Below, piece by piece: positions 1-9,500 of a stretch of 25,606 nt of DNA. Under the pieces are notes generated by a model. It did no database searches. It was not told where the DNA came from and worked only from the letters and a program-made list of their open reading frames with translations. The stretch is from positions 1-25,606 of the IMG/VR virus record IMGVR_UViG_3300011113_000756, one strand, 5' to 3'. Origin of the DNA: a virus. The first letter of the stretch is position 1, and every line of letters begins with the position of its first letter. The translations under genes and the position numbers were made by a program.

Positions 1-152
1 AAATAATATTAATTATTATAATATATGTTTGATACATACATTTCATTACTGATCAAACGATTTCATAACATTACATTTTATTCAATCTATTAATTAAATA
101 AATTTCATTAATCATAAATGAATATATGAAAAATATTTCAAATATCAAACCA
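1..152. other. AT-rich intergenic region at left edge
   Basis: This very AT-rich stretch lies downstream of the minus-strand endonuclease I gene and contains no credible ORF. It holds a perfect 7-bp inverted repeat, GTTTGAT at 27-33 and ATCAAAC at 52-58, with an 18-nt loop and no T-run after it. It also has a short AT-only hairpin near 128-146. Nothing else is recognisable. Confidence 0.6.
128..146 (-). terminator. weak candidate terminator after endonuclease I
   Basis: On the minus strand, starting 6 nt past the stop of the endonuclease gene, the sequence reads ATATT-TGA-AATAT followed by TTTTC. This is a 5-bp AT-only stem with a T-run. Its position at the end of the long minus-strand block fits a terminator, but the stem is very weak, so this is tentative. 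Confidence 0.25.
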
Positions 153-635
153 TTATTTAAAAAAAGATTTAATTGTTACCGGTTCTTCTCCGGATTTCAA
201 ACATTCAGCTAACCATTCTGTAGGTATTTCTTTTTTTGCAACATGCACAATACCTAATTTTTTTGCATACATTTCGTAAGTTGTTTTGCTCGTTTTAGAT
301 AAACGTTGATTTGGATTCTGAAATACTATACGTATATCAATTCCAGGATTTGATGCTAAAACATGTTTCATTTTAATACGGTCCGCGGTAGTCCAACGTC
401 CTTTTGTTTCTATGTACATAGTAACGCCATCGCGTTTAGTAAATACGAAATCAGGTGTATATTTATGACGAGACTCCGGTACTATATAATTTAATGATTT
501 CGTTTCATATTTCAAATCATATGGGCTAGATGTTATTTGTTCTGCAATAACATGTTCTAAGCCAGATTTGTAACCATGTTTAAGTGCTGCAGCTCGTTTG
601 GAGTTTCCAGAACTATGAAAGTGATTTTTTCGCAT
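153..635 (-). CDS. T7-type endonuclease I (Holliday junction resolvase)
   Basis: The 160-aa protein matches the phage T7 gene 3 endonuclease I family (149 aa in T7), a homodimeric Mg-dependent nuclease that resolves four-way DNA junctions and branched DNA. The catalytic pattern is visible in order: SGLE (E27), then YTPDF (D62), then ETKG (E76, K78), matching T7 E20/D55/E65/K67. RIVFQNP near 102-108 and the later IPTEWL motif also match the T7 protein. The ATG lies 5 nt after the stop of the upstream 554-aa gene with only a weak AAAGAA upstream, so translational coupling is likely. In a T4-like phage this role usually belongs to endonuclease VII (gp49). Family assignment is confident; the role in resolving packaging or recombination intermediates is inferred. 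Confidence 0.9.
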   Translation of the reverse strand: MRKNHFHSSGNSKRAAALKHGYKSGLEHVIAEQITSSPYDLKYETKSLNYIVPESRHKYTPDFVFTKRDGVTMYIETKGRWTTADRIKMKHVLASNPGIDIRIVFQNPNQRLSKTSKTTYEMYAKKLGIVHVAKKEIPTEWLAECLKSGEEPVTIKSFFK

Positions 636-640
636 AACAT

Positions 641-2305
641 TTATTCTTTAAGATCAGATTTTTGTATCCAAAAATCTACATATTCATTACCACTCTTAAA
701 TAATGCACTAACATAATTTCCGCTTCGGCCATTAGCATCCGGCAAATATTTAGTAGCAGCAGGCGGGTTAATTGTATATGTAGCTTTTCGTTTAAAAGTA
801 TTACCTTCTTTTTTAAAGAGGTCGATTTTTTCTAATTCATCTTTTATTTGTAAAGATTTTTTAGATGTTGTCCCTGCTTGTTGATCTAGATTATTTAAAA
901 TCTCTGGATTAGTTTCTATAATTAGATCTGCTATAGGTAATGCGTTACCATAATTTATAAAATTTTCAAACTTATTTTTATCATAACGTTCCCAATATCC
1001 AGATGTATGTTTATACACAAAAGATGGATATTGATTAGTAGTATAAAATATAGTATTATTAGGTGTTGTATATGGATAAGTAAGTTCCGCCGGTGCGTTT
1101 TTATATTTTCCGTTAATCTCTATTCCTACTTTTTCATACCTATCATTCGGAGATTTGCGTTCCCACCACGTACCATTAACATAGTCACCATTTTTATTAA
1201 ATCCGCCAGATGTATCACTTTCAAAGTATATAGCTTCTTCATCGGTTTCGTTACGCAAATAAACTTTGCCTGATTCAAACCATGCTTCTATTTCGCCGTT
1301 TTCATTTTTTTGAGACTTTAATCTTCCGACAAATTTTGATCGTTTAGATGATGGAGTATCAAAAATTATAACTCCTACTGTAGGTAATCCATTTTCAATT
1401 TTACCATTAAACGTAACGTCTTGTTTAGTGTGAGAATCAAAAAAATCTATAGATATTTGACCAGTAATTGGTATGATACGTGACATTCCTGTAACGGGAT
1501 CTATATCAGTTACTCCTTTACCTGTAAATGCTAAAGACTCTTTATCAGTTATTGATATAATATCGCCAGTATTAACATCGGGTGGTAGATCTACAAATTG
1601 TTTATCTAACATATCGAAATTCGGAATAGAATTTAATATTTTTTCTGATCTAGCGCCACGCGGAAATGTATTATTGTATAACTCCGGTTTCGTTTCTTTT
1701 AATGTTTTGATAAATCTTTTTAACGCGTTTGTTTGAAAAATAGCTTGTTGTTGCGTAGTAAGTTTCGATTGTTTAATCGCTGATTGATGTAATTTCAAAT
1801 TAGGTACATTTATAAAAACAGACTGTGGATCTCGTTTATATAATCTTTTAATTATTGATAAAAGCTGACCATATGCTGATGTTTCTGATATATCAATGAT
1901 CCATACATTAAATGTTTTTTTTGTTTTTTTATTTATGATTGGCGAACTTACTACAAATTGATAGTTAGTATTATCATAATATTGTTTAATTATATTACTT
2001 TGTTTAGCAAGATCTGTAATAGAAAAAAATAAATCTTTATAAGTTATAGATTCAGATGATTTATTATTTGTTTTAGCTACTACTAAAAAACCAGCTGCAG
2101 CACCATTCTCTACAGCACGTTTATCTACAACATCGGCTCGAAAATTAGAAATAATATTTTTTTCTCCTACTATTCTAAAAGTCCAATCAGATCGACCACT
2201 ATAACCTACAGTCTCTATTTCATCAGTATTTCCGCCTGCTATAGGTAATAAATGTTGTTCATTTAAATAGTTTTGTATAATATGTTGTATTTTTATATTT
2301 TTCAT
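641..2305 (-). CDS. 554-aa unknown phage protein, possible virion-associated
   Basis: No family is recognised. I start the gene at the ATG at 2305 (MKNIKIQHII); the same frame extends to a TTG at 2332, but that overlaps the kinase-like gene and has no Shine-Dalgarno sequence. The N-terminal 20 residues form an amphipathic helix ending in YLNEQ, similar in style to the leaders of the 715-aa and 286-aa proteins at the right end. The middle (about residues 230-390) is beta-rich with glycine-spaced strands that loosely recall MORN repeats (FNGKIENGLP, FVGRLKSQ, GTWWERK). The C-terminus (about 500-554) looks SH3-like, ending YVDFWIQKSDL. The ATATTTATAT box lies only 3 nt before the ATG, which would give a nearly leaderless mRNA if it is a promoter. 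No catalytic motif is evident. Confidence 0.75.
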   Translation of the reverse strand: MKNIKIQHIIQNYLNEQHLLPIAGGNTDEIETVGYSGRSDWTFRIVGEKNIISNFRADVVDKRAVENGAAAGFLVVAKTNNKSSESITYKDLFFSITDLAKQSNIIKQYYDNTNYQFVVSSPIINKKTKKTFNVWIIDISETSAYGQLLSIIKRLYKRDPQSVFINVPNLKLHQSAIKQSKLTTQQQAIFQTNALKRFIKTLKETKPELYNNTFPRGARSEKILNSIPNFDMLDKQFVDLPPDVNTGDIISITDKESLAFTGKGVTDIDPVTGMSRIIPITGQISIDFFDSHTKQDVTFNGKIENGLPTVGVIIFDTPSSKRSKFVGRLKSQKNENGEIEAWFESGKVYLRNETDEEAIYFESDTSGGFNKNGDYVNGTWWERKSPNDRYEKVGIEINGKYKNAPAELTYPYTTPNNTIFYTTNQYPSFVYKHTSGYWERYDKNKFENFINYGNALPIADLIIETNPEILNNLDQQAGTTSKKSLQIKDELEKIDLFKKEGNTFKRKATYTINPPAATKYLPDANGRSGNYVSALFKSGNEYVDFWIQKSDLKE

Positions 2306-2308
2306 TTT

Positions 2309-2318
2309 ATATAAATAT
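2309..2318 (-). promoter_or_regulatory. ATATTTATAT box before 554-aa gene
   Basis: The minus strand reads ATATTTATAT, 3 nt before the ATG at 2305. This is one of eight intergenic copies that all have this orientation relative to the following gene. Here it lies closest to the start codon, leaving no room for a Shine-Dalgarno site downstream of a promoter. The promoter role is inferred. Confidence 0.45.
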
Positions 2319-2321
2319 ATG

Positions 2322-2858
2322 TCACCAATCAACCATTACCATTTTTCCGTTCCACGTCATTATATTTTCAGATCTAAAATCTAAATCTAAATCAAATTCT
2401 GGAATATTTAGCTTTTCGATATCTAGTTGCAATGCATCTAAAAAATTATTTAATTGAGTATTTACTGAATCAGTTTGTGAAATAAATTCAAAAATAGATA
2501 CTTCTCCACCGTGTTCCCTAGCAAATTGACCAAAATCTCGCATAAACATATCAATTTCTTGTTTTATTGTTTCGGGTAACGGTTCTGCATTAGCCATTAT
2601 AAACATATCAGATCCATTAACATAATATACTGGTATGAATGAAGAATATTCTGTATGTTTATTAAGTATACGAGCTGCTACTTTATATTCATCACGTTCC
2701 TTAGTAATTTTAAAAACTTTATCTTCTCCATTAATTTCATAAACGCGACCATTATCTCCAGCACCTATACTTTTAAAGTCATCGTTTTTTATTTTCTCTA
2801 AACAACGTTTTAAATCAGGATCGGAAATTTCTCGTAATAATTGTTTTAATCGTATCAT
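2322..2858 (-). CDS. minimal protein kinase / phosphotransferase-fold protein
   Basis: The 178-aa protein carries the ATP-binding signatures of the kinase/aminoglycoside-phosphotransferase fold. It has a glycine loop GAGDNGRVY (32-40), an invariant-type lysine in KVFKIT (K50), a helix-C-like EYKVAARIL (57-65), a hinge-like MFIMANAEPL (85-94), and a catalytic loop LDLDFRSENIM with D160 and N165 five residues apart as in HRDLKPEN. It also has a metal-binding Asp in MVMVDW (D177). The protein ends right after that DFG-equivalent, so the activation segment and most of the C-lobe are absent. Other frames downstream show no obvious C-lobe remnant, so this looks native rather than broken. The N-terminus MIRLKQLLREI is an amphipathic helix of capsid-targeting style. 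The gene overlaps the stop of the 540-aa structural gene by 4 nt. Substrate and activity are unknown. Confidence 0.75.
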   Translation of the reverse strand: MIRLKQLLREISDPDLKRCLEKIKNDDFKSIGAGDNGRVYEINGEDKVFKITKERDEYKVAARILNKHTEYSSFIPVYYVNGSDMFIMANAEPLPETIKQEIDMFMRDFGQFAREHGGEVSIFEFISQTDSVNTQLNNFLDALQLDIEKLNIPEFDLDLDFRSENIMTWNGKMVMVDW

Positions 2859-4477
2859 TTTAAATTCCTATCTAAATCAATTCGAATTAAAAAATTCATA
2901 TCAACGTCAGATCGCTTACGTATTGGCTGTGCTAATTTTGCTACTGCTAATAATTGTCCAGCATCATTATATAATCCTACCGTAGTAATATAAGGAGCAA
3001 ATGTACTACCCGTAACAAATGAATAATATGTTTCATCATCATCTTTTGTAAGTGTGATATTGCTCGACATATTAAAATCGCCTGCATCTAATTTAGTAAC
3101 TATGCTTAATTCATTAATTGTTACTGTACTACGATATGAAGCCGTATATGGTGAATATATTAAACCATTAAATCTATAATCAGGAGAAGAAATTACAACA
3201 AGGCCTTGTTTATCAAAAACATTTCCACAATATTGTGATTGTAACAATGTGCCGCCTTCGTTGCGATCGGCAATGTAACCAACTTGAGTTGCAGATAAGG
3301 CTTTGTTATAAATTCTAAATTCATCTAATTTAGCTTGTACTGAATCTGTTCCGAATCCTCCTATTCGTAAATTATCCGTATTATCAAATCTAGCAGATGC
3401 TGTAAATGGTCCATTTGGAACTGATAACATTGTACTAGATACAGAATTATTCAATACACCATCTATGTAAATTTCCATATTGCTACCAGTTTTTTGACAA
3501 ACTACATGACTCCATGAATTCGTTGTTAACTGTGATGATGTTAATTGCGTTTTAAACGATGTACTTCCTGCAACGATGAAATTTATTTTACTGCCAGAAA
3601 CATGTTCTATTCTAAAAGGATATTGTGGTGTTAATGAACTAGAAGCTTTTGTTGCAATAATAGTGGATGTAACTGTATCAGAAGGATTAATAAAAAATGC
3701 AATTGCATAATCATGGTCTCTATCATAATAACCTGGTATATCAGTATACATATATGAAGATGCACTTAATTCGGCTGCTAATCCAATTGAACCGGAAAGG
3801 CCATTTATAGTAGTTACACCATTAACGAATGATATATTCTTATAAGATCGAGTAATTCTAGTTGTATCAAAGTATTCATTAAAACCTTCATAAAATGTAA
3901 TATCTGTAATATTAGAACTAGTATTATAAGATGCATCATATAAATTTCCATATCTATCTGATTTGATATATAACGGAGTAATTGTTCCATATGACGATGT
4001 TCCGTAATATGAAGAACCATAAATAGCGCCTATAGAATAACTTCCCGTAAATACAAATGATCCAGGTTTTATACCTTCACCTATTTTATTTTGCGGTATT
4101 GAAAGAATAGAAGCTGTTTGATATAAAAATTTTTTAGTTCGATTAATATCTGTTGGTCCATATGTTTTCATTGGATCATTTTTATATTTGTAATAAAGAT
4201 GATTGATAGAAAAATATGTTACTGATTGTAAACTTCCGTTAATATTAGATGCATCATTAAAAGTTAATTCACTTCCAATCGCCGGTAAAATATTAGAATC
4301 TGTATAAACACCTTGCAAAGGTAATAAACTGCTAGTACTACTACCAGAAACTACAGACCAACTTTTATATGATTGGAATGGATTTACTGAAATATCTGTA
4401 TTGTTAATTTTTTTAAAAACAGTAGGATAAATTCCTTTATATGTATTTTCAGTATTTTGTAATCTTATTTTTGTCAT
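2855..4477 (-). CDS. tail/fibre-like structural protein with LamG-type domain
   Basis: The 540-aa protein is rich in Ser, Thr, Gly and Tyr with many TGS/SGS turns, typical of phage fibre or baseplate appendage proteins. About residues 226-400 form a concanavalin/LamG-type jelly roll: SWSHVVCQKTG, then MEIYIDGVLN, LRIGGFG and DEFRIYNKALSATQV are the classic LamG strand order. The C-terminus (about 490-540) contains ITTVGLYNDAGQLLAVAKL, nearly identical to the end of the next gene upstream (426 aa), so this is a shared module for attachment or assembly. The start ATG follows CAGGG at a long spacing. The gene is preceded by a terminator-like hairpin whose loop contains the ATATTTATAT box, so it may begin its own transcription unit. 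Likely role: glycan-binding virion appendage (inferred). Confidence 0.8.
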   Translation of the reverse strand: MTKIRLQNTENTYKGIYPTVFKKINNTDISVNPFQSYKSWSVVSGSSTSSLLPLQGVYTDSNILPAIGSELTFNDASNINGSLQSVTYFSINHLYYKYKNDPMKTYGPTDINRTKKFLYQTASILSIPQNKIGEGIKPGSFVFTGSYSIGAIYGSSYYGTSSYGTITPLYIKSDRYGNLYDASYNTSSNITDITFYEGFNEYFDTTRITRSYKNISFVNGVTTINGLSGSIGLAAELSASSYMYTDIPGYYDRDHDYAIAFFINPSDTVTSTIIATKASSSLTPQYPFRIEHVSGSKINFIVAGSTSFKTQLTSSQLTTNSWSHVVCQKTGSNMEIYIDGVLNNSVSSTMLSVPNGPFTASARFDNTDNLRIGGFGTDSVQAKLDEFRIYNKALSATQVGYIADRNEGGTLLQSQYCGNVFDKQGLVVISSPDYRFNGLIYSPYTASYRSTVTINELSIVTKLDAGDFNMSSNITLTKDDDETYYSFVTGSTFAPYITTVGLYNDAGQLLAVAKLAQPIRKRSDVDMNFLIRIDLDRNLK

Positions 4478-4483
4478 GGTAGT

Positions 4484-4519
4484 AAAAACCCTGCTACATT
4501 TAATATAAATATAACAGGG
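4484..4519 (-). terminator. hairpin plus T-run between two structural genes
   Basis: On the minus strand, CCCTGTTA (4519-4512) pairs with TAGCAGGG (4496-4489): 8 bp including one G-U pair, with a 15-nt loop, followed by TTTTT (4488-4484). This is the best rho-independent terminator shape in the window. It lies just past the stop of the 426-aa gene. Its loop and stem edge contain the ATATTTATAT box serving the next gene. Confidence 0.5.
4503..4512 (-). promoter_or_regulatory. ATATTTATAT box before 540-aa structural gene
   Basis: The minus strand reads ATATTTATAT, 25 nt before the ATG at 4477 and embedded in the terminator-like hairpin. Same orientation as the other copies. Promoter role inferred. 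Confidence 0.45.
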
Positions 4520-4538
4520 CTAAATTACGTTGTTATTT

Positions 4539-5819
4539 TTAGAAATCTAATTTAACTCTTATAAGAGCTTCTCGCTGAAATGATTTTAATAATGGCCTAG
4601 AAAGTTTTGCTACTGCTAATAATTCTTGACGATCATTATATAATCCTACCGTAGTAATATATGTTTTAGGATCACCAATAAATGTTGTTTGTGAAATTTG
4701 ACCTACACTACCTGTTACATATGACGGATTATTTGAAAAATTATATTCTGCATTTTTAATTCTTACAAAATAATGTGTACTAGTTACTTTTTCTGAATTT
4801 CTTGCTTGGAATCCATATGGATCGGCAGTTGCTGGATTAGTAAATAATGCAGAGCCTGAAATTGAATGGTATAGTACAAAATGATTATTTCCTTCTGAAC
4901 TAGAAGATACATTAGTTTTAAATCCTAATCTACCATCTAACATTTTTCCGTCTAATACTAAAGTTCCATAGTCTGGATAAGCTAATCCATAATATACAGG
5001 AGCCGTTGAATTATAAACACCGCTGTTTATAGATCCAGAAACTATATTATAAACTTTACCAGAATCTCCAATTGTTGCAGATGCAATAGAAGAATCATCA
5101 ATCAACGTAACAACACTAGAAGTAGAATGTAAAACTACAGACCCCGTTGCATTTACTGCTCGAGATGCAACTTGTTGAAGTGCTAATTCAAAATTACCTG
5201 CATCTAAACGTTCTTTCAAACGATTACGTTTAAAATTAACTACATAAATATAATCAGTGCTACCTGATCCTGCAGTTGTAAATCTAGAATCTCCCGGTGA
5301 TAATAATAATTGTTTATACTGTGAATAAACTGCTCTACTAGGAGAGTCATTAAGTTGTCCTTGAGAATCGGATCCACTTCCTAATGCATGTCCAAATGCC
5401 AAAGAAAATTGTACTGCAGCCCCATCTGTACTAGGATTTTGTTGATTAACGTCGACGTAATATCTTCGCTGTGTATTGGTTTGACTAGATGCAGTAAAAA
5501 ATGAAGTTAAACTAGCTATGTTATCCGACCATAAACCTGCAGTAACAGTTTCAGTCTGATTGCTAATAATATCATTAACTGGATCAAACTTTGTATATGT
5601 TCTACCATTACGAGCTAATACTTGTGATTGTTCTCGTTCTGCAATAATCTGATTAGCAAGTTGTTGTGCTAATTGTCGTACTTGTTCCGTAACTCCATTA
5701 TTAGATGTCGACAAAACTTGATTTTCTTGTCTAAGTTGTTGATTTTCTCGTACAATTTGTGCCGGGATTCTAGGAACTCCGCCATGTCTCGGTTGTTGTT
5801 TTAATTTTTTATAATTCAT
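4539..5819 (-). CDS. virion structural protein with N-terminal coiled coil and shared C-terminal module
   Basis: The 426-aa protein starts with a basic segment and a Gln-rich coiled coil (about residues 25-70, QQLRQENQVL through QLAQQLANQI), suggesting oligomerisation. The body is beta-rich and Ser/Gly/Thr-rich. The C-terminus (about 387-426) has ITTVGLYNDRQELLAVAKL followed by a basic stretch and a final hydrophobic strand, paralogous to the end of the 540-aa protein. I do not recognise the body. It sits directly after the 216-aa gene (11-nt gap, AGGTT before the ATG) and before a terminator-like hairpin. Likely a tail, neck or baseplate appendage component; the exact position in the virion cannot be read from sequence. 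Confidence 0.75.
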   Translation of the reverse strand: MNYKKLKQQPRHGGVPRIPAQIVRENQQLRQENQVLSTSNNGVTEQVRQLAQQLANQIIAEREQSQVLARNGRTYTKFDPVNDIISNQTETVTAGLWSDNIASLTSFFTASSQTNTQRRYYVDVNQQNPSTDGAAVQFSLAFGHALGSGSDSQGQLNDSPSRAVYSQYKQLLLSPGDSRFTTAGSGSTDYIYVVNFKRNRLKERLDAGNFELALQQVASRAVNATGSVVLHSTSSVVTLIDDSSIASATIGDSGKVYNIVSGSINSGVYNSTAPVYYGLAYPDYGTLVLDGKMLDGRLGFKTNVSSSSEGNNHFVLYHSISGSALFTNPATADPYGFQARNSEKVTSTHYFVRIKNAEYNFSNNPSYVTGSVGQISQTTFIGDPKTYITTVGLYNDRQELLAVAKLSRPLLKSFQREALIRVKLDF

Positions 5820-5830
5820 TTTTTAACCTA

Positions 5831-6481
5831 TTATAAAGTTGCAGTTGTTGCTTTTCTAACTGTTACTGTTAATGTTACACTTCCACCAGTTTCATTACCA
5901 ATTACAGTTACTGTTGCTGTTTTATCTTCAATGAGTTGTGTTTTTGCAATTATTTTAAATTCAAACCCAGCTACTGCTACACTTTGTGCATCTTCATTAT
6001 CACCAATAAAACGCGGTGTTGTTGGGAGTACTGAATTTTGTAAAGCTCTAGTAACTTGAATATCACATACTGTAGAATCAGAAAGAATTGCAGTATATCC
6101 TAAATTAGCATTTCCGCCCTGGAAGTTACTTGTATTAGGAGAAATTATAGTGCTATCTCCAGGCGCTAAAAGAGTTATGGTTGTATTACCAACAGTTACA
6201 ACAGGTATATTAGTTGTTTGTTTAGGCAACGTAATCAATTTATATTTTAAAGCCTGTGTTTCATCTGGAATTGCTTCTGTTATTGGCATATTTTCAATGA
6301 TAGTACCATAATAAGCTGTACCTAGAGGATGATCTGGATTCCATAATGAATAATCAATTTCATCATCACCAACTGCAAATTGTGTAATATTAAATGCATT
6401 ACCACCTTTAGCTAAAAGTTCTCGTCCTTTTAGCGTTAAAATTGCGTCGACGGTAACGCTTGAATTATCTAAATATCCCAT
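5831..6481 (-). CDS. 216-aa virion structural protein, Ig-like C-terminus
   Basis: The N-terminus contains VDAILTLKGRELLAKG (about 11-26) and FNITQFAVGDDEIDYSLWN (about 30-48), a pattern I associate with small structural proteins of marine T4-like phages, though I cannot name the family. The C-terminal third (about 150-216) is a run of alternating hydrophobic/Thr strands ending VTVRKATTATL, consistent with an Ig-like fold. TTAAGGTT before the ATG is a plausible ribosome site, and an ATATTTATAT box lies 17 nt upstream of the start. It sits between the giant gp7-like protein and the two appendage-like proteins, so a baseplate or appendage connector role is inferred. Confidence 0.75.
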   Translation of the reverse strand: MGYLDNSSVTVDAILTLKGRELLAKGGNAFNITQFAVGDDEIDYSLWNPDHPLGTAYYGTIIENMPITEAIPDETQALKYKLITLPKQTTNIPVVTVGNTTITLLAPGDSTIISPNTSNFQGGNANLGYTAILSDSTVCDIQVTRALQNSVLPTTPRFIGDNEDAQSVAVAGFEFKIIAKTQLIEDKTATVTVIGNETGGSVTLTVTVRKATTATL

Positions 6482-6498
6482 GTTTTAACCTTAATTTT

Positions 6499-6508
6499 AT
6501 ATAAATAT
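6499..6508 (-). promoter_or_regulatory. ATATTTATAT box before 216-aa gene
   Basis: The minus strand reads ATATTTATAT, 17 nt before the ATG at 6481, in the short gap after the 1164-aa gene. TTAAGGTT lies between box and start. Same orientation as the other copies. Confidence 0.5.
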
Positions 6509-6522
6509 GAATCTTTTAAAAT

Positions 6523-9500
6523 TTATGCCAATCTAAAACTTCCTTGTTCGCCATTGTTTTGATATATCAATTGATTTGGATTTGCCGTTCGCCATTCAAC
6601 TACCGGTCCCCCATCAACTGTTTGTGTTGATACGATATTGAATCCAGGTGATGAAATTTTAGCACCAGAATAACGTTGATTTTCAATACCGCGCGGTATA
6701 TAATCTGAAAATTGAGATGATTCATAACTAGATGTACCATTCAATATAATTTTATATTCAGTCATCTCACTCCATGTACTTCCTGTTATTGAAGGACAAA
6801 CACCTTCACTTAACCAATACGGTGTAGATGCAGTAATATATGTACTACCTGATCTGATTAAATATTCGTATGAGTATGGAACTCCATCATATTTTTCAAT
6901 CTGTGATGCCGTTAAGTACATTTGCCATTGATCATCGTCTTCTGCAGTTAAAGTTAATACTTTACCATCTGCTGTACCTAAATACTGAAGATAATCGCCT
7001 GATGCAGTAGGTTGTGAATTTGATATAATAGAATTGTATGATGAATCAAAATTTTCAATTTTTGGTAATATAGTACCTTTATTTCTTTCTAATATATTAG
7101 GTTGTATCAATATACCAGTTAGTTTATCAACGCGTGCTGGTAGTAATTGTTCCAATTGTTTAAAGAATGATAAATCAAACAATGTAAACATGTTGATATA
7201 TGCATTGATATCATTTCTTTGTGAATATTTTTTCCAATATGATTGTGCGGCTTGAATTAATCTAGGATATGAATTAGATTCAGTTTGTCCTGGATCGCCA
7301 ATATATTGATCTAATTCAGTAAAACCAAATTGAGCTATAATATCTTCATCAATCATAGTTTGTGGAGAAAAATATATACCCAACTTTCTACTATCTAAAG
7401 GTGCTCGATCAAATTGACTACGTTCAGCTCTAGATTTAACATCTAACTGACCAATTAATTCATTATCTTCTATACGTATTTTATTATCATCATATGTGCC
7501 AACTGCCATGGAAATGCCATCATAATAATATGTTTCTTCAATAGAATCATATGGCGTATTTAATGACCAACCTGCAAATGAAGCTGATATTGTAGATGTT
7601 TTAGGTTGTATACCAAGTAAACTACTCGTTTGTGCGTGATTAATTTTTTGATTAAGCGGCAATCTAAAAATCAATTCTTCATAAGCATCGCTATTAGCAT
7701 TGTATGCAGCAGGTGCTTTTACATGATTATTAAATGCAGATTCATTTAAACTAGAAGACCAAAAACGAAGTTCTTGTAACTGACCGATAAATCTACTACC
7801 TCCCGTTGTACCTCCTAATGTCAATGTACCACTACTAGCAAATGTAGCTGAAACAGATGCTGTTACAGTAGCTACTATTTTTCCATATTTAGATTTTTTT
7901 GTAACTAATTGCAAATTGCTACCCGTTGTTCGTAGCATACATGTTAGCCATTCATCATTATATAATTCAATCTGGCCAGAATCAACGCCATTAATTTGCA
8001 TTACACCTTTATTGCCACTAATGAAGTCTAATGTTACTGTATTAGAGCCTATTGTAAATAGGTTCATGGTATTTGGTATCAAAGGATTAGTTACAATATT
8101 ATCAGGTCTAAAACGCAGTTGTACGGTACTAATAGGTTGGTTGTAATTTACAGTTACTGTTCCAGCTGTACTACTACTTAAATCTAATGCATAATCAAAA
8201 TTTAATTTTTCATATACCGGTGCTCTATCTAATCTTGGACCTCCATATTCATTAATATTGATGAAAGATTGTGGTATTCCATAACAAGATAATAAAGCCT
8301 GAATACTTCTTTTTGTTCCTTTACTTTTTAATAGCAATGGTAAATTATTTACAATTCTACGCCAAATTGTATATGTCATTTCGCGACCAGGTACAGACGG
8401 ATCGCCAACAGTATTCGAACCAGTAAGCGGAATACCTGCCTCATTCGTACCTAAAACATATTGCCATAAATCTTGAGATTGATTTCCATCAGTTAAAGAC
8501 CATCCGAATTGTTTTGCAACAGAATACAATAACTCATTAGGCATACCTAATTTCGGATTTTCTTCTCGTTTATTAATTAATGACATATGATGAATATATG
8601 TATATAAAACATCATAGTGTTGTGCTAACATATTAACAAACGTTACTAATTGTCCGTTAGAAGAATCATTGCGTACATATTCTGGTATTGTATAATATAA
8701 TGCATTAATATTTTGCGTATCATATAACGAAGCAGAATTATATAAACCATCATACCAATTATTAAATGCAGATGAAGATACTGCAACTAATGAATAAGGT
8801 CTAGATGTATTAGTTTTCGGAACTGGTTTAATATAACTACCCGTTAACTCTGCAACTGTAAATGTTTCTCTAGGTATATCATACGTTGTTAATCTAGATG
8901 ATGATTCGTAATATAAGTATTTTTCAAATTCATCAAAACCACCAATAAGATTAGATTTTAAATTTAAAAAATCTTGTTCATTAGTAGTAGCAACACTACC
9001 GGATATTTGTGATACAATAATACTTTGAGAAGTATAATATTCTAATAATTCTAGTTTATATTTAAAATTTTCTAATCGTTCTGTTGCTGAACTATAAAAT
9101 ATAAAATTGTTAAAGTCCGAATAATCGATATTTAACTTCATTCCTGATAAACTACCAGAAAAATATGCATCTATGATTTGCTGTGATGTTTGTACAGAAG
9201 ATCCTAATAATTCGGTCCATGTTTTAAGGCCTGTTTCATTTGACGTATTAAACGCAGAATTTGCTTGCCAATTAGGTCCTGCTAAAGAAGTAAAAGATTT
9301 AACAGGTTGTTTAACCGATATGTTGACTCTATCTAAATACGTAGATTTTTGTTCTTCAACTATCCAGCACTTAAAATTTTCAACAAATTGTGTTGGAAGC
9401 GGTTCATATAATTTAAGATAAACATACTCACCTATTACAACACTATTTACAAATAATACGCATTGATTTCTACTAAAATTTAATACATATGATTTATAAA

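Noticed and set aside
27-58. GTTTGAT/ATCAAAC inverted repeat as terminator or operator
   Set aside because: The loop is 18 nt, no T-run follows on either strand, and such repeats are expected by chance in AT-rich sequence.
1007-1273. Plus-strand open frame inside the 554-aa gene, and similar short frames opposite other long minus-strand genes (for example near 7034, 7916, 9173, 12701)
   Set aside because: They are antisense shadows of long, clearly coding genes, with low-complexity translations and no matching operon context.
1140-1420. MORN repeats in the 554-aa protein
   Set aside because: Spacing is irregular and the YxGxxxxGxxxGxG pattern is not repeated cleanly; noted only as a loose likeness.
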